Counted from the first letter of the stretch, positions 12,421 to 23,598 are shown. The stretch: 64,000 nucleotides of DNA from Archivesica marissinica (GCA_014843695.1 CM026390.1:13804904-13868903); one strand, 5' to 3'. A program made the numbers and translations. The notes: generated from the letters alone by a model not told the origin.

Positions 12421-12986
12421 CCTCAGTGTGGTTACGGGCCTGTGATACATCAGGATTTTCTTTCATTTTGAATACTTACTTATTCATTGGAAAGCATAAA
12501 GGAAATACTATTTAGGTATTTTAGAATAAGGCTCACATGAGTGGTGATTTCATACCATATTTTATGGAACGAGTTTATGAAATCCCAACGAGTGTAAGAT
12601 CCTTTTTATCACATAACATTAACATATTGGGTTTTAATCATCTTTTTGCAGAACATAACACTGCTACTTTCACTTTGGTGCCAACTTTCAGCGCAAATTC
12701 ATATGACGTCACTAAACTGCCATGACGTCACTACCTAAAGCAGCGTTATATTTATTTTAAACATTGCGTCAAGACTTCTTTTAAATCGTAGTTTGTCTTA
12801 CCATTAACGTTATGTTACAATTCAAATAGAAATATGCATACTTTAAAGGTTAATTTACAAATTATAATGATGATCCTCTCAACCAATCAGAATGCTTCCA
12901 GGTGTTATTACACGTGTGCACATATATGATAAATTATGAGATAAATATAAATACAAAGAGGCATTTCTATTGTACATTTTTTTATA
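12421..12986. other. Unique DNA with two CRE-like palindromes
   Basis: TGACGTCA occurs at 12704-12711 and 12723-12730, 19 bp apart, and again at 13456-13463 next to CCAATCAG. These match the CREB/ATF consensus, but I see no exon or transcript start nearby. The 62-codon frame at 12537 has no recognised motif. Confidence 0.5.
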
Positions 12987-13141
12987 CACAGGCGCTTGGG
13001 GTCTGGACAAATGGTTTCGGGATCAAAACAAAACTTCTTTATCCAAGCATATTTTAAAAAATGACACATCGTCACTATCAGAGCATCTAAAACATTTGGT
13101 TTTGAAACCGAAACCATTTGTGCAGACCCCAAGCCTCTGTG
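12987..13141. repeat. Inverted-repeat (MITE-like) hairpin, 155 bp
   Basis: The left arm starts CACAGGCGCTTGGGGTCTGG and continues ACAAATGGTTTCGGGATC; the right arm ends with its near-complement AACCATTTGTGCAGACCCC then AAGCCTCTGTG. Arms of about 45 bp pair with few mismatches around a 65-75-bp centre. I could not find a matching target-site duplication, so an element of the MITE type is inferred from structure only. Opposed 74- and 77-codon frames across it are shadows. Confidence 0.7.
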
Positions 13142-13290
13142 GTTGTATGTGCGACAAGCAATATCGACGCAAGTATATACACTTATCTAATACTGAGTAT
13201 TAATGTGTGCAGACCCCAAGCATCTGTGGTTGTATGTGCGACAAGCAATATCGACGCAAGTATGTACACTTATCTAATACTGAGTAGGGC
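13117..13290. repeat. 87-bp tandem duplication overlapping the hairpin's right arm
   Basis: GTGCAGACCCCAAGC begins at 13120 and again at 13207. Both copies run through TGTGCGACAAGCAATATCG to ATCTAATACTGAGTA with only a few differences. The duplication includes the last part of the inverted repeat at 12987, so it post-dates it. Confidence 0.93.
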
Positions 13291-13837
13291 CGACTAATTT
13301 GAAAAGTAATGTTGTTTTGTTAAAACGCTGCAATTTAAATTTATATCTGTGATTTTGGGGAAGGTATCCTCTAGTGTCCTCAAATCGTAATACCTTCGTT
13401 TTCGTTACCCCAGAATTATTTATGTAGTACAATACTGCACGCGATCGGTGTTTTCTGACGTCACCAATCAGAAATAGATAGTGTCAACGGTTATTTTCCA
13501 TATTTGGCAACAAAAATGCTCCGTATAATCCTTGGAGGCGTAAGTAATCGGTTATATTCCTTGGATTGGTATAAAACATGCTATATTTCATAATGCAATA
13601 TTGCATCACCATTTGTACATTTGATTTACTGCAAAATATTGACCATATCCAGTTTTGTTTTGCGTCGTCTGATTTATTTACCTACCTATCATTTAATATG
13701 AAGGTCAAAATAGACTGTGTTACCATTTTAATTAGTGTAAGGGGAGATAGTTTTGGAGACTTCTCTTATGAGGTCCATACAGTGGTTTAAAGGAATAGTT
13801 TTTAATTTTGTTTTAGGTTTATGGCAGTCCACCAATT
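13291..13837. other. Unique DNA, no gene seen
   Basis: AT-rich sequence. Contains TGACGTCACCAATCAG at 13456. The 60-70-codon frames at 13578 and 13753 lack motifs or splice support. Confidence 0.45.
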
Positions 13838-14188
13838 ACCTCACACAGTCTATTTATTGCAACTTGGTGGTAGTAGTACTAATCTTTATATATATACCAA
13901 AGGACATAGAAAACGCACAGCTACATTCTATGATTATTATTACATGAAAACGAAATACGAAGGATTCCATCAAATATATATCACATCTTTATTACAAAAC
14001 ACAACAAACTGAACAACTAAAACTATTCCAAAATGTTTAAAACTATGAATTATATATAGTTATTGTTTTTCATTTAAAAATACACTTAGGGCCGAAGTGT
14101 GCGTTTTCTATGTCCTCTAGTATAAATAAAGATTAGTACTACTACCACCAAGTTGCAATAAATAGACTGTGTAAGGAAAGCTAATGCT
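13838..14188. mobile_element. Foldback element with about 85-bp inverted arms
   Basis: The left arm (about 13840-13918) reads ACACAGTCTATTTATTGCAA, then CTTGGTGGTAGTAGTACTAA, and ends GGACATAGAAAACGCACA. The right arm (about 14098-14185) is its reverse complement with few changes (TGTGCGTTTTCTATGTCC, TTAGTACTACTACCACCAAG, TTGCAATAAATAGACTGTGT). About 180 bp separates them. This is a non-autonomous foldback/MITE structure of unknown family. Confidence 0.85.
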
Positions 14189-14403
14189 GACATTTAAAAG
14201 CAATAATTGCAAGGAGACACAACAGAGCATGCCAATCAGCAGTATCGCGATGTGGCACACATTCTGTTGGCATGGAAATCTACTTAGCAGTTGCTATTAA
14301 TCAAACTATTCTTAATTGCGTACCAGTAATTATGCGAAACTTAAAACAATTGCTTTGAAATGTGAACAATTTCGTCTTCCTCTCGGTTTAGTAACCCACG
14401 TGG

Positions 14404-14660
14404 TTGTCCGATTAGAGCAGTGGTTAGCGCGCTCACTTCTCACAAATGCAACCCGGGTTCGATCCTCGGACCGGGAAGTATGTGAGATGGTACGGTGGCG
14501 GCAGATCGGACAGGTGGGTTTTCTCCGGGTACTCCGGTTTCCTACCACACGAATGATCACATTTACGCTTTCACCTTCGCTAACGAGAGTGATTAATATA
14601 TTATTAAGTTGTTATAACTTGCTTCGCAATCAATGTACAATAAATAACGTTTTAAAGTAA
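14404..14660 (+). mobile_element. tRNA-derived SINE, family A, copy 2
   Basis: A box at about 14413 (TTAGAGCAGTGGTTAGCGC) and B box GGGTTCGATCC near 14455, then the family A body (ATGTGAGATGGTACGGTGGC) and tail. AGTAACCCACGTGG before the head resembles AGTAACCCGCGTCGG after the tail, a slightly diverged target-site duplication. A family B SINE begins about 12 bp later, so two different SINEs stand head to tail. Confidence 0.92.
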
Positions 14661-14671
14661 CCCGCGTCGGG

Positions 14672-14907
14672 TGTGGAAGTCGTGATAGCGCAGTTGTACA
14701 GCGTTCGCTTCAGGTTCAAAAGGCCCGGCGTTCGAACCCCGCTGGAGTCGTTACGAGTGTGTCCTTAGGCAAGGCATTTAAATTCCACATGCCTCGTCTC
14801 TCTCCTTCATGGCGATGAATTCCATCTGGAATGAGGCTTCGAGAGTGATTAATATAAGTTGAACTTGTTTCGCATTAGATCTGAAATAAATTTGTATAAG
14901 CTATTAA
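14672..14907 (+). mobile_element. tRNA-derived SINE, family B, copy 1
   Basis: Head GTGGAAGTCGTGATAGCGCA (A-box region) and GGCGTTCGAACCCC (B box), then AGGCAAGGCATTTAAATTCC, TCCATCTGGAATGAGGC, and tail AAATAAATTTGTATAAGCTA. The tail shares a CTTGTTTCGCA motif with family A (CTTGCTTCGCAATC), suggesting families A and B use a common LINE 3' end for mobilisation. Confidence 0.92.
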
Positions 14908-15292
14908 CTAAGACGGTTCCTCAGACGGTGGTTGCTCAGAAAATGTAATAAATAGAGTCGGTGTATGACTTAGTAATATATCTCTGAATGAACATTGAAA
15001 GCAAAGTGTCGCTTTCTATGTTCAGAAGAGAAATAATATTTTTATTATAAGCTGAAAAGGGCGTTTCTATGATAGAAAACGATGTGACCTTGAGCTAAAT
15101 GGAATATAATAACAATACAAACTACTAGTAATCACATAGTTCTACTATTATTCCTGCAGATGATAGTTACACAGTGTTTAGCACATTTGTGTATTTCCAT
15201 TGCTATAGTTACTATATTCTGTGAATTGCTGTCTTTAAGCTGATTTCATACTTGTTTTCAAGATACACCTATAAGTGATATCTGCACATAAA
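14908..15292. other. Unique DNA; ends in a target-site copy
   Basis: No gene seen. The last bases, ATAAA at 15288-15292, match ATAAA at 21138-21142 on the far side of the long-TIR element. Confidence 0.55.
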
Positions 15293-16300
15293 AGTAGGGA
15301 GGCAGAACTGAGGAAGTGGCCTGGTTAACGAATAACCTGGATAATCACTGTGTGAAAGAGAGGTACATCCACCCCAGATAGCTTGTATATAGGGTGGTAC
15401 ACCTGTCCAGGGTGGATGTATAACAATAATGTTCCAGAATCCGCCAATTTTAACACATTTTCAGAAATGTGCTGATACAGCAAAACATTGAAATTTAGGG
15501 GTAGGGGGAAGACAAATTGCCCATAAAAAGGTAAGGTTTCGACATAAAGTAATACATAACCACTCAGAATGACGCTGTTTATGTCCACTACAAGATGAAT
15601 TATGTCAAACAATTATGGATTTTTCTATAAGGGTCACATGGGTTTGAAAGGTCACGAGGGCTTACAAATCCCTAAATATCACTTTATTTTCAAAAATAAC
15701 CCCTAAACGCGATGTTGTACCTTAAACTAAACCTTTTTCACAAAGTATCCATATCAAGGCAGTTTCTTAAAAAAGATGAATCTGATATGAGCATTAGGGT
15801 ACGAATAGTGGGGATTCAAAAAAGACCATTTTGCTCAAATTGGTAAAATAATGACGATTAATTAGTCTATTATAGGTGAGGGGAGGAGAAACTCCTATTA
15901 AGCGGTAAATATTCATGATAAAGATATGACACTTGGATATGAACGGTTTCATGGCATCAACAAATAAAATATTCCAAACAATTATGGATTATATCTAATG
16001 GTCACAGGGGACTGAAAGGTCACTTGAGCCTGCAAATACCAAACATTCACAGACTTTTCAAATTTAACCCGCAATCACAATGTTGTACTGTAATAAACCT
16101 GTTTTACTCTTGATTCATACAGTATCCATATCAAGGAGGTTTTTGAAAATTAAGTGATCCAGATATGGCATTTTGGATACGAATAGTGGGGCTTCTAAGC
16201 ATACAATGTTCGCTAAGCTTGACTAAATATGTTGATTATAATTAATTTAGACTGGTTTCAAGTATGTTTTGGACAATACGACTCAAAAAATCTGTTTTTA
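15293..16300 (+). repeat. Left terminal arm with two tandem subrepeats
   Basis: Subrepeats are marked by CAAACAATTATGGAT at about 15607 and 15976 (369 bp apart). Each then carries TGAAAGGTCAC, TATCCATATCAAGG and TACGAATAGTGGGG. The terminal part (15355-15420) contains its own short palindrome, ACATCCACCC ... GGGTGGATGT. A partial third piece (AGGTGGATGGAGGAGAAATT) lies at 16798. Confidence 0.85.
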
Positions 16301-17817
16301 AATGTATGCATTATAGCAGGAAAATATTTCATTTACACAGTCATGCAAGCTAAGGACAGTGAAGCCTAGATATGTAGACTTTATACAATACTTAAGCCGA
16401 ATAAAAAATATAGAAAAACAAATAGCTATAAACAATAATAAACTTATAATCCATGAGTGCGTACAGTATTAAGTGAAAAATAGAGAGAATTCGTTTATGA
16501 ATGTACATGTATGGTAATAATACAAAACATTTTAAAGTAACCGCTGGTTGTAACTCTCATCTCTCCCCTATCTGTCTCCTCACTTAGTCCTATAACTACT
16601 ATCTACTTATATCTGCAATATCTGCAATATCTCTTAAGAACACGTTCAATCATAATTTATTATAATGTACATATACATGAGTAATACAGTTTGAGTTATA
16701 ATATAGTGTTTGTATGTCTATGAATATGTTACATTCATGTAATAATGATGGAAATAAAAATATTATAAATGAAAAGATAAAAAAAATATGTTGATTATAG
16801 GTGGATGGAGGAGAAATTCCTATTAATATATAACCACTAAAAATGTCCATCAATGAGGATGTAGGTGTTCATCTCACTGCTCTGAAGTACGTTCTAGATC
16901 AAAAATAAGTTGTGTTAACGATTGAACAGCATTGTTTGTGGAAAGTAAAATGTGATTTGTTCCAGTAAGTGCTAGTGAAACAGTGCAAGCTCATGCTGTA
17001 GAATGGTGTCACTATCTGCAGCAACCTTCTTAAAAGTTCTCGATCGGCTTTCGACTTATCCTATGCCATTGTAACATTCCATTGTATATTGAACTAAGAG
17101 TTTTTATTCTTGATCTGAGGACATTTTCAATAACAGTGTACCCTGTGTCACACTTTTGCCAGGCAATTAAAAGTTCAGTATTCACTTCCTCTTGTTTAAC
17201 ATCATTAATTTTGTGGACAGACTTCAGCACTAGCATGGGAAATAAACTCCAAATCGTTGGAATTCAGAAATAAGCTTTGATGCATCTTGCTAATCGCGCT
17301 TTTGACCAGAGTAGCTACATCTCTGTGATCCCAACCATCCTTTACGTTCTTCAGCTGATTACAAAGCATGTGGCTGGTATCATCCGCTAGTTGAGCTCTT
17401 TCACTGTATATTAAGCACCACTGCTCCCTAATTAAATCTCGCTGTGTTATGTTTACGATGCATCCACTTACGTTGGCTATTTTGTCAATATGCTCAAGAG
17501 CTTTGTCCATCGCCACTTGACAATATGGCCTGCTTAATCCTTTGATCGAGGACCGCCCTGCCTGCCAAGATCTCCATGTGTACATACATCAGTGTCGGTA
17601 CTTTATAGCTTCAGGTCTGCCACGTAAGCTGAACCCCAACACACATAAGTGGTGTGAGCATATAGTGCAAACCATGGTAGCATATTTGCAAATGTTCAAG
17701 GTATAGTTCTCAGTTTCCTTCCCGATCAGCACGAATGAATCCCATGGGGATTGAGACCATCTCCATACAATGTCTCTATACTTTATTGCTCCGATTATCA
17801 CACTTGGAAGAATCATA

Positions 17818-18010
17818 TTCTTCCAGTAACCATGCACTGCTACTTGTATCAACTTCCAGTAACCATGCACTGCTACTTGTATCAACTTCCAGTAACCATG
17901 CACTGCTACTTGTATCAACTTCCAGTAACCATGCACTGCTACTTGTATCAACTTCCAGTAACCATGCACTGCTACTTCCTGTATCAACTTCCAGTAACCA
18001 TGCACTTACT
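17818..18010. repeat. 33-bp minisatellite inside the decayed gene
   Basis: About 5.7 copies of a 33-bp unit, CTTCCAGTAACCATGCACTG then CTACTTGTATCAA. Degenerate pieces continue to about 18240. Being a multiple of three, it stays open on the minus strand as an 11-residue period (HGYWKLIQVAV). Confidence 0.95.
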
Positions 18011-18292
18011 TGTACACTCTGTTGTATCTTTCAACTCTCCTTTTACCTTCAGTATTTGTGCACTGCTACCTGTATCATACTCCAGTACATGCACTGCTAC
18101 TTTTCAACTTCCAACTAACCCTGCATTGTACTTGTTTAAACAGTGCTTAGTTGTATCAATTCGGCCTTGTTGACTTGTATCCATGTCCTGCGTTTCGTAT
18201 CAACTTCCAGTAACCATGCACTGCGTAGTCTTGCTGTATGATGTTACTGTTTCCCAGTAACCGCCTTCACTTGTTGTATCAACTAGCATTTC

Positions 18293-18532
18293 GTGGAAGT
18301 CGTGATAGCGCAGTGGATGCGCGTTCGCTTCAGGTGCGAAAGGTGCGGAGTTCGAGCCCCACTGGAGCCGTTACGATTGTGTCATTAGGCAAGGCATTTA
18401 AATTCCACGTTGCCTCTTCTCTCTCCCTCGTGGCGATGGGTTCCATCAGGAATGAGGTCTCGAGAGTGATTTATATAAGTTGAAATAACTTGTTTCGCAA
18501 TCGAGCTAAAATAAATTTGTATAAACTAAACT
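18293..18532 (+). mobile_element. tRNA-derived SINE, family B, copy 2, with 12-bp target-site duplication
   Basis: Head GTGGAAGTCGTGATAGCGCA, B box GGAGTTCGAGCCCC, and tail AAATAAATTTGTATAAACTAA. AACTAGCATTTC lies directly before (18281-18292) and directly after (18533-18544), a perfect 12-bp duplication that fixes both ends of the insertion. It interrupts the decayed gene of the surrounding element. Confidence 0.96.
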
Positions 18533-19264
18533 AACTAGCATTTCAAACGACTTTGTCACATCTTCAGCTTTATGGTTTACAAAGTGTGATATTACTGAGT
18601 TCTTCACCAAATACTTTCCCATATACCTTCACCCAGAACAGAAACCTTGGCCATCAAAGAGTTTTGAGAGTTAGTTTGTGATAATACACAACCTTGCTGT
18701 AGGCATTATGCTTCATATTGGGAGTCGTAGTTTCCACCAAACATGCCACCTTCAACCAATATATCACTCAGAACTGATGCTTCTAGGTGCTGTCCTATGG
18801 CCTTCATAAAGTTGTTTGTAGCATGGAAGCATTCAGTACATCTTTCTTTATTCAAGCGAACTTTAACCAAGCCAATTCCTTTGTTTGCAACACAGTGTAT
18901 GGTCAAAGGTTACTACTGTCGAGTGCAGTCCCAGCTTTCCTGTCATCATATTGAATCTTGCTAGGATTGCGTCTAATGTAAAACAAAACTATTTTAGAGG
19001 TTGAATTGTAAAATAATGATTTGGACGGTGGATACAGACTCGATATATTCTGGAGATTTCGCATTGTTGAAGACTTGAAACTCTTCATTGTATGTGGTAA
19101 TTTATTACCCTTTAACTTCAAGGAGGTATTCCCCAACGCCACTGACGACATCTACTGAATAGGGTTAAAAGAACGCATACGACATAGTGTGGAGTGCACC
19201 CAACTCAAACGATAAAAATAACTCACGCCAATTTGTATTTACAATATACAGTATATATTATTAA

Positions 19265-19775
19265 TCACTAGGCCCTGAATGCAATTACGAATAGTGCAGT
19301 TTTGACTGGAAATTAACCTGAATGTGTCCGGGGAAGTCACAAGAGTAGTGTGGCATGGTGTTCCAGATTGATATCGTACTCTGAAAACACGAGTGCTGGT
19401 AGACATTCAGGCGGCAATGAGGTTGTAGAAACTTCATCTCGTTACTATGACTAGTTGAACGAATGAGTGCAGGACATGGTAAATACGAGACAGACACTGT
19501 AACAAGGTCATGAACAACTCTGTGGAGCAGAACCAAATCAGAATGTTGGCGTCATTGTTGTAAAGATGGCTAATGGAGAGATGAAATGATGGAAGAGACC
19601 CTGTCTGGTTTATGTGGATTGAATGATTTGTTGGCAACACATCTGGCCGCATTACCTATGATATATTCAATGTGCTTTAATTGGGTTTGTTGTTGTGGAT
19701 TCCATATTGGAGAAGAGTATTCTAACTTGGGGCGGACCATCGCTTGATAACCTATTACAGTAGATGGACACAATT
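19265..19775 (-). mobile_element. LINE reverse-transcriptase C-terminal fragment
   Basis: Frame 19773-19570 reads MVRPKLEYSSPIWNPQQQ and IEYIIGNAARCVAN, the usual block after the RT core in CR1/Jockey-type LINEs. After frameshifts, 19536-19285 gives CRLNVYQHSCFQSTISIWN, matching the family's terminal SFFPRTIxxWNxLP block. No catalytic part is present. It lies nested in the long-TIR element. Confidence 0.85.
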
Positions 19776-19924
19776 TAAGTCTACTAAATCCCAGTATCCG
19801 TTAGGCGTTGCCTGTAATGTTATCAACTCTATGATGAATACTTCCTGTTTGATACGAGTCTCTCCTTCCCCAGCTATACTCGCTCAACATGTTTGTCAAT
19901 TGTCTGAATGGAAGGTCTGTTTGG

Positions 19925-21137
19925 AACCCCCCACTATTCGTAATTCGTAATCAAATGGCGATATCAAGTTATTTTTTAAATCAAAACATTCCTTGATATG
20001 AACACTGTATGAATCAGGTGTAAATGGGGTTGATTTTACAGTACATTATGATTATGGCCAAATTTGAAAACTATCCGAAATTGCGATGTTTGCAGACTCA
20101 CGCGACCTGTCAACCCCCTTAAACCTTTAGAACAAATCCATATATTGATGGCATATTGTATCTGTTGACGACATGCCATCCTTCATGTTTAGTGGTTATT
20201 ATTACTGATGATGAATACTTACCGTTTGCTAGGAGTTTCTCCTTTACTCATCTATAATCGACTTATCAAAAGTTTTGCAATTTCTAGCCCGTTTGGAACC
20301 CCCACTATTATACCCTAATTGCGATATCTAGTTGATTCACACCTTGATATCAACACTGTATCAAGTGGAAATATGATATATTTTACAGTACAACATTGTG
20401 CTTGTAAATGGTGAAATTTGAAATATTTCCGAAATTTCGGGGTTTGCAGGCTCACATGATCTTTCAACCTCCTATGATCATTAGAAATAATCCATAATTG
20501 TTTGGCATATTTAATCTGTTGAGGACATGACACACTTAATTTTGAGTTGCCAATAACTACTCTATAATGAATACTTATTGTTTGATATGAGTTTCTCTTT
20601 TCCCCACCTATAATCGGCGTATCAACTTGTGTGCAAATTTTACAAAAAAGGCCTGTTTTGAAAGCTCCACTAATCGTGCCCCATTAGACATATTAGGTTC
20701 TCTTATTTTTCAAAAACTTCCTTGATATGTTAGTGTATGAATCAAGTGTTGAAGGGTTTATTTCACATTATAGCATTGTGTTAGGGGGTACAATGTGAAA
20801 TATGCCGGAAATGTAGGGGTTTGCAGGCTCACTTGACCTTTCAAGCCCCTGTGACCATTACAAAGAATCCATAATTTGTTGGAATAAAATCCTTCATTTT
20901 GAGTGGTCATTGACTATTTTAAGCTGAACACTTTTCGTTTTATGAGCAATTCGTCTTCCCATACCCTTAAATTTCAATATTTCTGAAAATGTGTTAAAAT
21001 TGGCGGATTCTGGAAAAGTATTTTATACATCCACCCTGGGCAGGTGTACCACCCTATATACAAGCTATTTGGGTGGATGTACCTCTCTTTCACAACATTA
21101 TTTTGATTTTGTCATTTTGGGATCCTGCCTCTCTACT
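19925..21137 (-). repeat. Right terminal arm with about three subrepeats, inverted to the left arm
   Basis: Copies of AATCCATAATT or close variants occur near 20137, 20490 and 20866, 350-375 bp apart. Each is preceded by TCAAGCCCCTGTGACC-like and CCTTGATATG motifs that are the reverse complement of the left-arm subrepeats. The outermost 200 bp are nearly the mirror image of 15293-15500. Confidence 0.85.
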
Positions 21138-21448
21138 ATAAATGGAACGACTTAGGTTTTCTGATTGGTTTAAACATATGTATTCATTCATAATGTACAA
21201 TACATATCTATTGTATACAGAATGAAAATGGATTTAATCGAAAGCTTAAAGCTTCTTAATATTATCTCCATTACATAAATAAATGTTGCCCTATAGGCGA
21301 CTAAGACGTAAACATATTATGTAGTAATACCAAACTATATAATAAGTGTATGAAATTATAGCTAGATAAATGGGGAATGGGAGGTGGTAATAACCGATGA
21401 AATAACACACACAGTGTGCATGGTGCATCACTATGCAAGTGCATCAGT
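21138..21448. other. Unique DNA between two elements
   Basis: Begins with the ATAAA duplicate of the long-TIR element. AT-rich, no gene seen. Confidence 0.5.
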
Positions 21449-23440
21449 CTATGTACATACATATTGGTAGAAACGTTTAGACTTTTCTATGAATCTATGG
21501 ACAACAATAACTATTATTTCATTATGTCCAGGTGCCAAGGTAATATCACCAAATAGGATAACTTTTAGAGATATTGGACTGAGTTGAGAAATCGTGTTGA
21601 CTAGTTCAATGCGTATATGGTAGTATTTGTAACATTCAAAGAAATAATGATAAGTTGACTCTGTTTGGCGGCATGTGCATAGTGGTGAATCGATTATGTT
21701 TTAGAGAAGAGCTCATATTTTAAAAAACTACAATTTGTTCTCAATCGGGCAAGTTATATTTGGCTCTTGCGTTTACCAGAAAAGTAATAGTCGGGGATAG
21801 ACTGGCGTCTCTATTAATCTGTACCTTGAACGATGCAAGAGACCATGCCTATTTAATTAATGGTGATAAATCAGTATACGCTCTACTACTGATGGTAAGA
21901 AGGAATTTTCATATAAATTGTTTCTGGAACGTGGAAGTCAGGTGGACAAAGAATAGAGAGATAAGTTGGAGTGAGTGCATTTTATATCTTCAAAAAGAGA
22001 GTAAGTTTATGTTTAAGCCTTCTCTTGTCAAGAGATTCCCAAACAACTTCAGCCATTAGTTTGTTCATGGACACACGTTTTGTGGTACCAGTAATTATTC
22101 TAGCTGCTTCTTGTTGAATTGTTTCAAGTTCGTCTTTAGCTAAAGTAGACATGTTAACAAAGATAACATCACCATACTCAATGAGTGGACGTATGAAGGA
22201 AATATACAAATTGTCTAAAGAACGGCGATCTAGTGTAAATGTTAATTTACGAAGAATATTGATTCTCTGATATGCTTTTGAAGAAATATAGTCCATGTGG
22301 TGTTCCAGTTTAGATCATTAGAAAGGCGAAGACCTAAATGCTTTTGATTTGATACTTCATCGATTGATTGATTGATTGATTGTCCATAAATAGAGGAGGA
22401 TGATAGTGCTCATTACGCTTTCTAGATATTATAAGAGACTTTGTTCTGGACGGATTAAATTTACCAAACCATTGCTTGGCCCAATTAGAAATAGTATCTA
22501 CATCGGACTAGAGAATAACAACAATATAGAGACTAGTATCATCGGCAAATAGTTGGATATTAGCAGTAATATGTCATTTATATATATAATAAATAGCATT
22601 GGGCCTACAATGGATCCCTGTCGAACACCAGCAGCAATGTGATTCCACTTTGATTTGTGACCAGAAATAACTACGCGCTGTTTTCTATTGGAAAAATACG
22701 AAGAGAACCATTTGTAGACAGAACCATATATACCAAAATCTTTGAGTTTATGTAATAGACAAACATGCCATACTCGGTCAAAGGCTTTATTTATGTCACA
22801 ACAGATTGCTCGTACTTCTTTTCCAGAGTCTATGGCTTGACTGAAATTGTTGTAAATGAACGTTAGTTGATTCACATAAGAATCGTCTGGAACAAAACTA
22901 GATTACATTGGTGTTAATAAATTATTTTCCAGGAGATGGTTGAAAACATGTTTAAATTTTTGTTTCTCAAAGACCTCTCCGATGGTATCAATAAGAGAAA
23001 TGGGTCGACAGTTACAAACGAGAGAACGATCACCTGCCTTAAACATAGGACATACATGAGCAGTTTTCCACGCTTCGGGATACGTACATGTGGAGAGTGA
23101 TGTATTGAAAATATCAGAAAGAGACGATGAAAGCTCGTCTGCGATTTCCATAAGAAGTCGATTGTTTATTGATTCAGGTCCGGATGCCTTGCACATAGTC
23201 AGTGACTTTATACCATCTTTAACCGCATCAGGTGATACAACTATAGAATCAAGAGGATGATAGTGTGGTGGTTGTAATTCAGGGAGATTGCTTGCATTGA
23301 TGTCATCTAAGATTGTTTGATCCCGAAAATAATCATAAAATATAATTATTAGCCTTTTCAGACACATATGATATCACTTCATTATTATATTGTAAAGGTG
23401 ATATGCTACTTGACCTAGATGGTTTTATGAACGATTTCAG
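21449..23440 (-). mobile_element. 5'-truncated, frameshifted CR1/Jockey-like LINE
   Basis: Reading leftwards: 23367-22903 (SPEAVK-like linker; CNCRPISLIDTIGEVFEK), 22875-22498 (DINKAFDRVWHVCLLHKL, GVRQGSIVGPMLFIIYIND), then the catalytic FADDTSLYIVV in another frame (about 22550-22515), 22296-21982 (FIRPLIEYGDVIF, WESLDKRRLKHKLTLF), and a C-terminal cysteine/histidine block SPLCTCRQTESTYHYFFEC ending at a stop at 21449. Endonuclease and ORF1 are absent, and the 5' end abuts a SINE at 23443. An (ATTG)n run at about 22362-22384 is embedded. Frameshifts make it dead. Confidence 0.88.
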
Positions 23441-23442
23441 GC

Positions 23443-23598
23443 TGTCCGATTAGCGCACTTGGTTCAATAGTACGGTTGTCGCCATATCGGACAGGTGGGT
23501 GTTCTCTGGGTACTCCGGTGTCTTCCCGCCAACGAGAGTGATTAATATAAGTTGTTAAAACGTGTTTGTTGTAAAATATATAAAGTTTGAACTGAACG
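23443..23598 (+). mobile_element. tRNA-derived SINE, family A, copy 3, B box deleted
   Basis: GTCCGATTAGCGCA is followed after a short gap by AGTACGGTTGTCGCC, so the B-box region and its flanks are missing. The body (GGGTACTCCGGTGTC) and tail (TATATAAAGTTTGAACT) remain. Confidence 0.85.

Larger units (their letters stand above)
16870..18910 (-). pseudogene. Decayed gene of the long-TIR element, uncharacterised invertebrate family
   Basis: Minus-strand coding remnants in order: 18906-18706 (ATNNFMKAIGQHLEASVLSD, VEGGMFGG), a broken middle, 17585-17205 (GLSRPYCQVAMDKALEH, QWCLIYSERAQLADDTSHML) and 17236-17030, then about 17030-16900 (SRTFKKVAADSD, LQHELA). The order resembles what I recall of a large uncharacterised family, multi-copy in coral and mollusc genomes, with similar MDxxxEH, ERAxL and LxHELxP blocks; this is memory, not a search. 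Frameshifts, stops, a SINE at 18293 and a 33-bp minisatellite break it. Function unknown; transposon-encoded by position. Confidence 0.6.
15293..21137. mobile_element. 5.85-kb DNA element with long, subrepeat-built inverted termini
   Basis: The ends are AGTAGGGAGGCAG (15293) and CTGCCTCTCTACT (ending 21137), flanked by an identical ATAAA. The outer about 250 bp of both ends match in inverted orientation (GAAAGAGAGGTACATCCACC, GCTTGTATATAGGGTGGTAC, CCGCCAATTTTAACACATTT). Inside lie direct subrepeats of about 350-370 bp: two in the left arm and about three, inverted, in the right. The middle holds a decayed minus-strand gene, a SINE, a 33-bp minisatellite and a LINE fragment. The organisation resembles foldback-type elements. 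The superfamily is unknown; a 5-bp duplication excludes TA- and TTAA-type targets. Confidence 0.82.

Noticed and set aside
14316..14660. 114-codon plus and 76-codon minus frames
   Set aside because: Both read through SINE A copy 2 and carry no domain.
22362..22384. (ATTG)n microsatellite as a feature of its own
   Set aside because: A short run inside a LINE; noted there and not informative alone.
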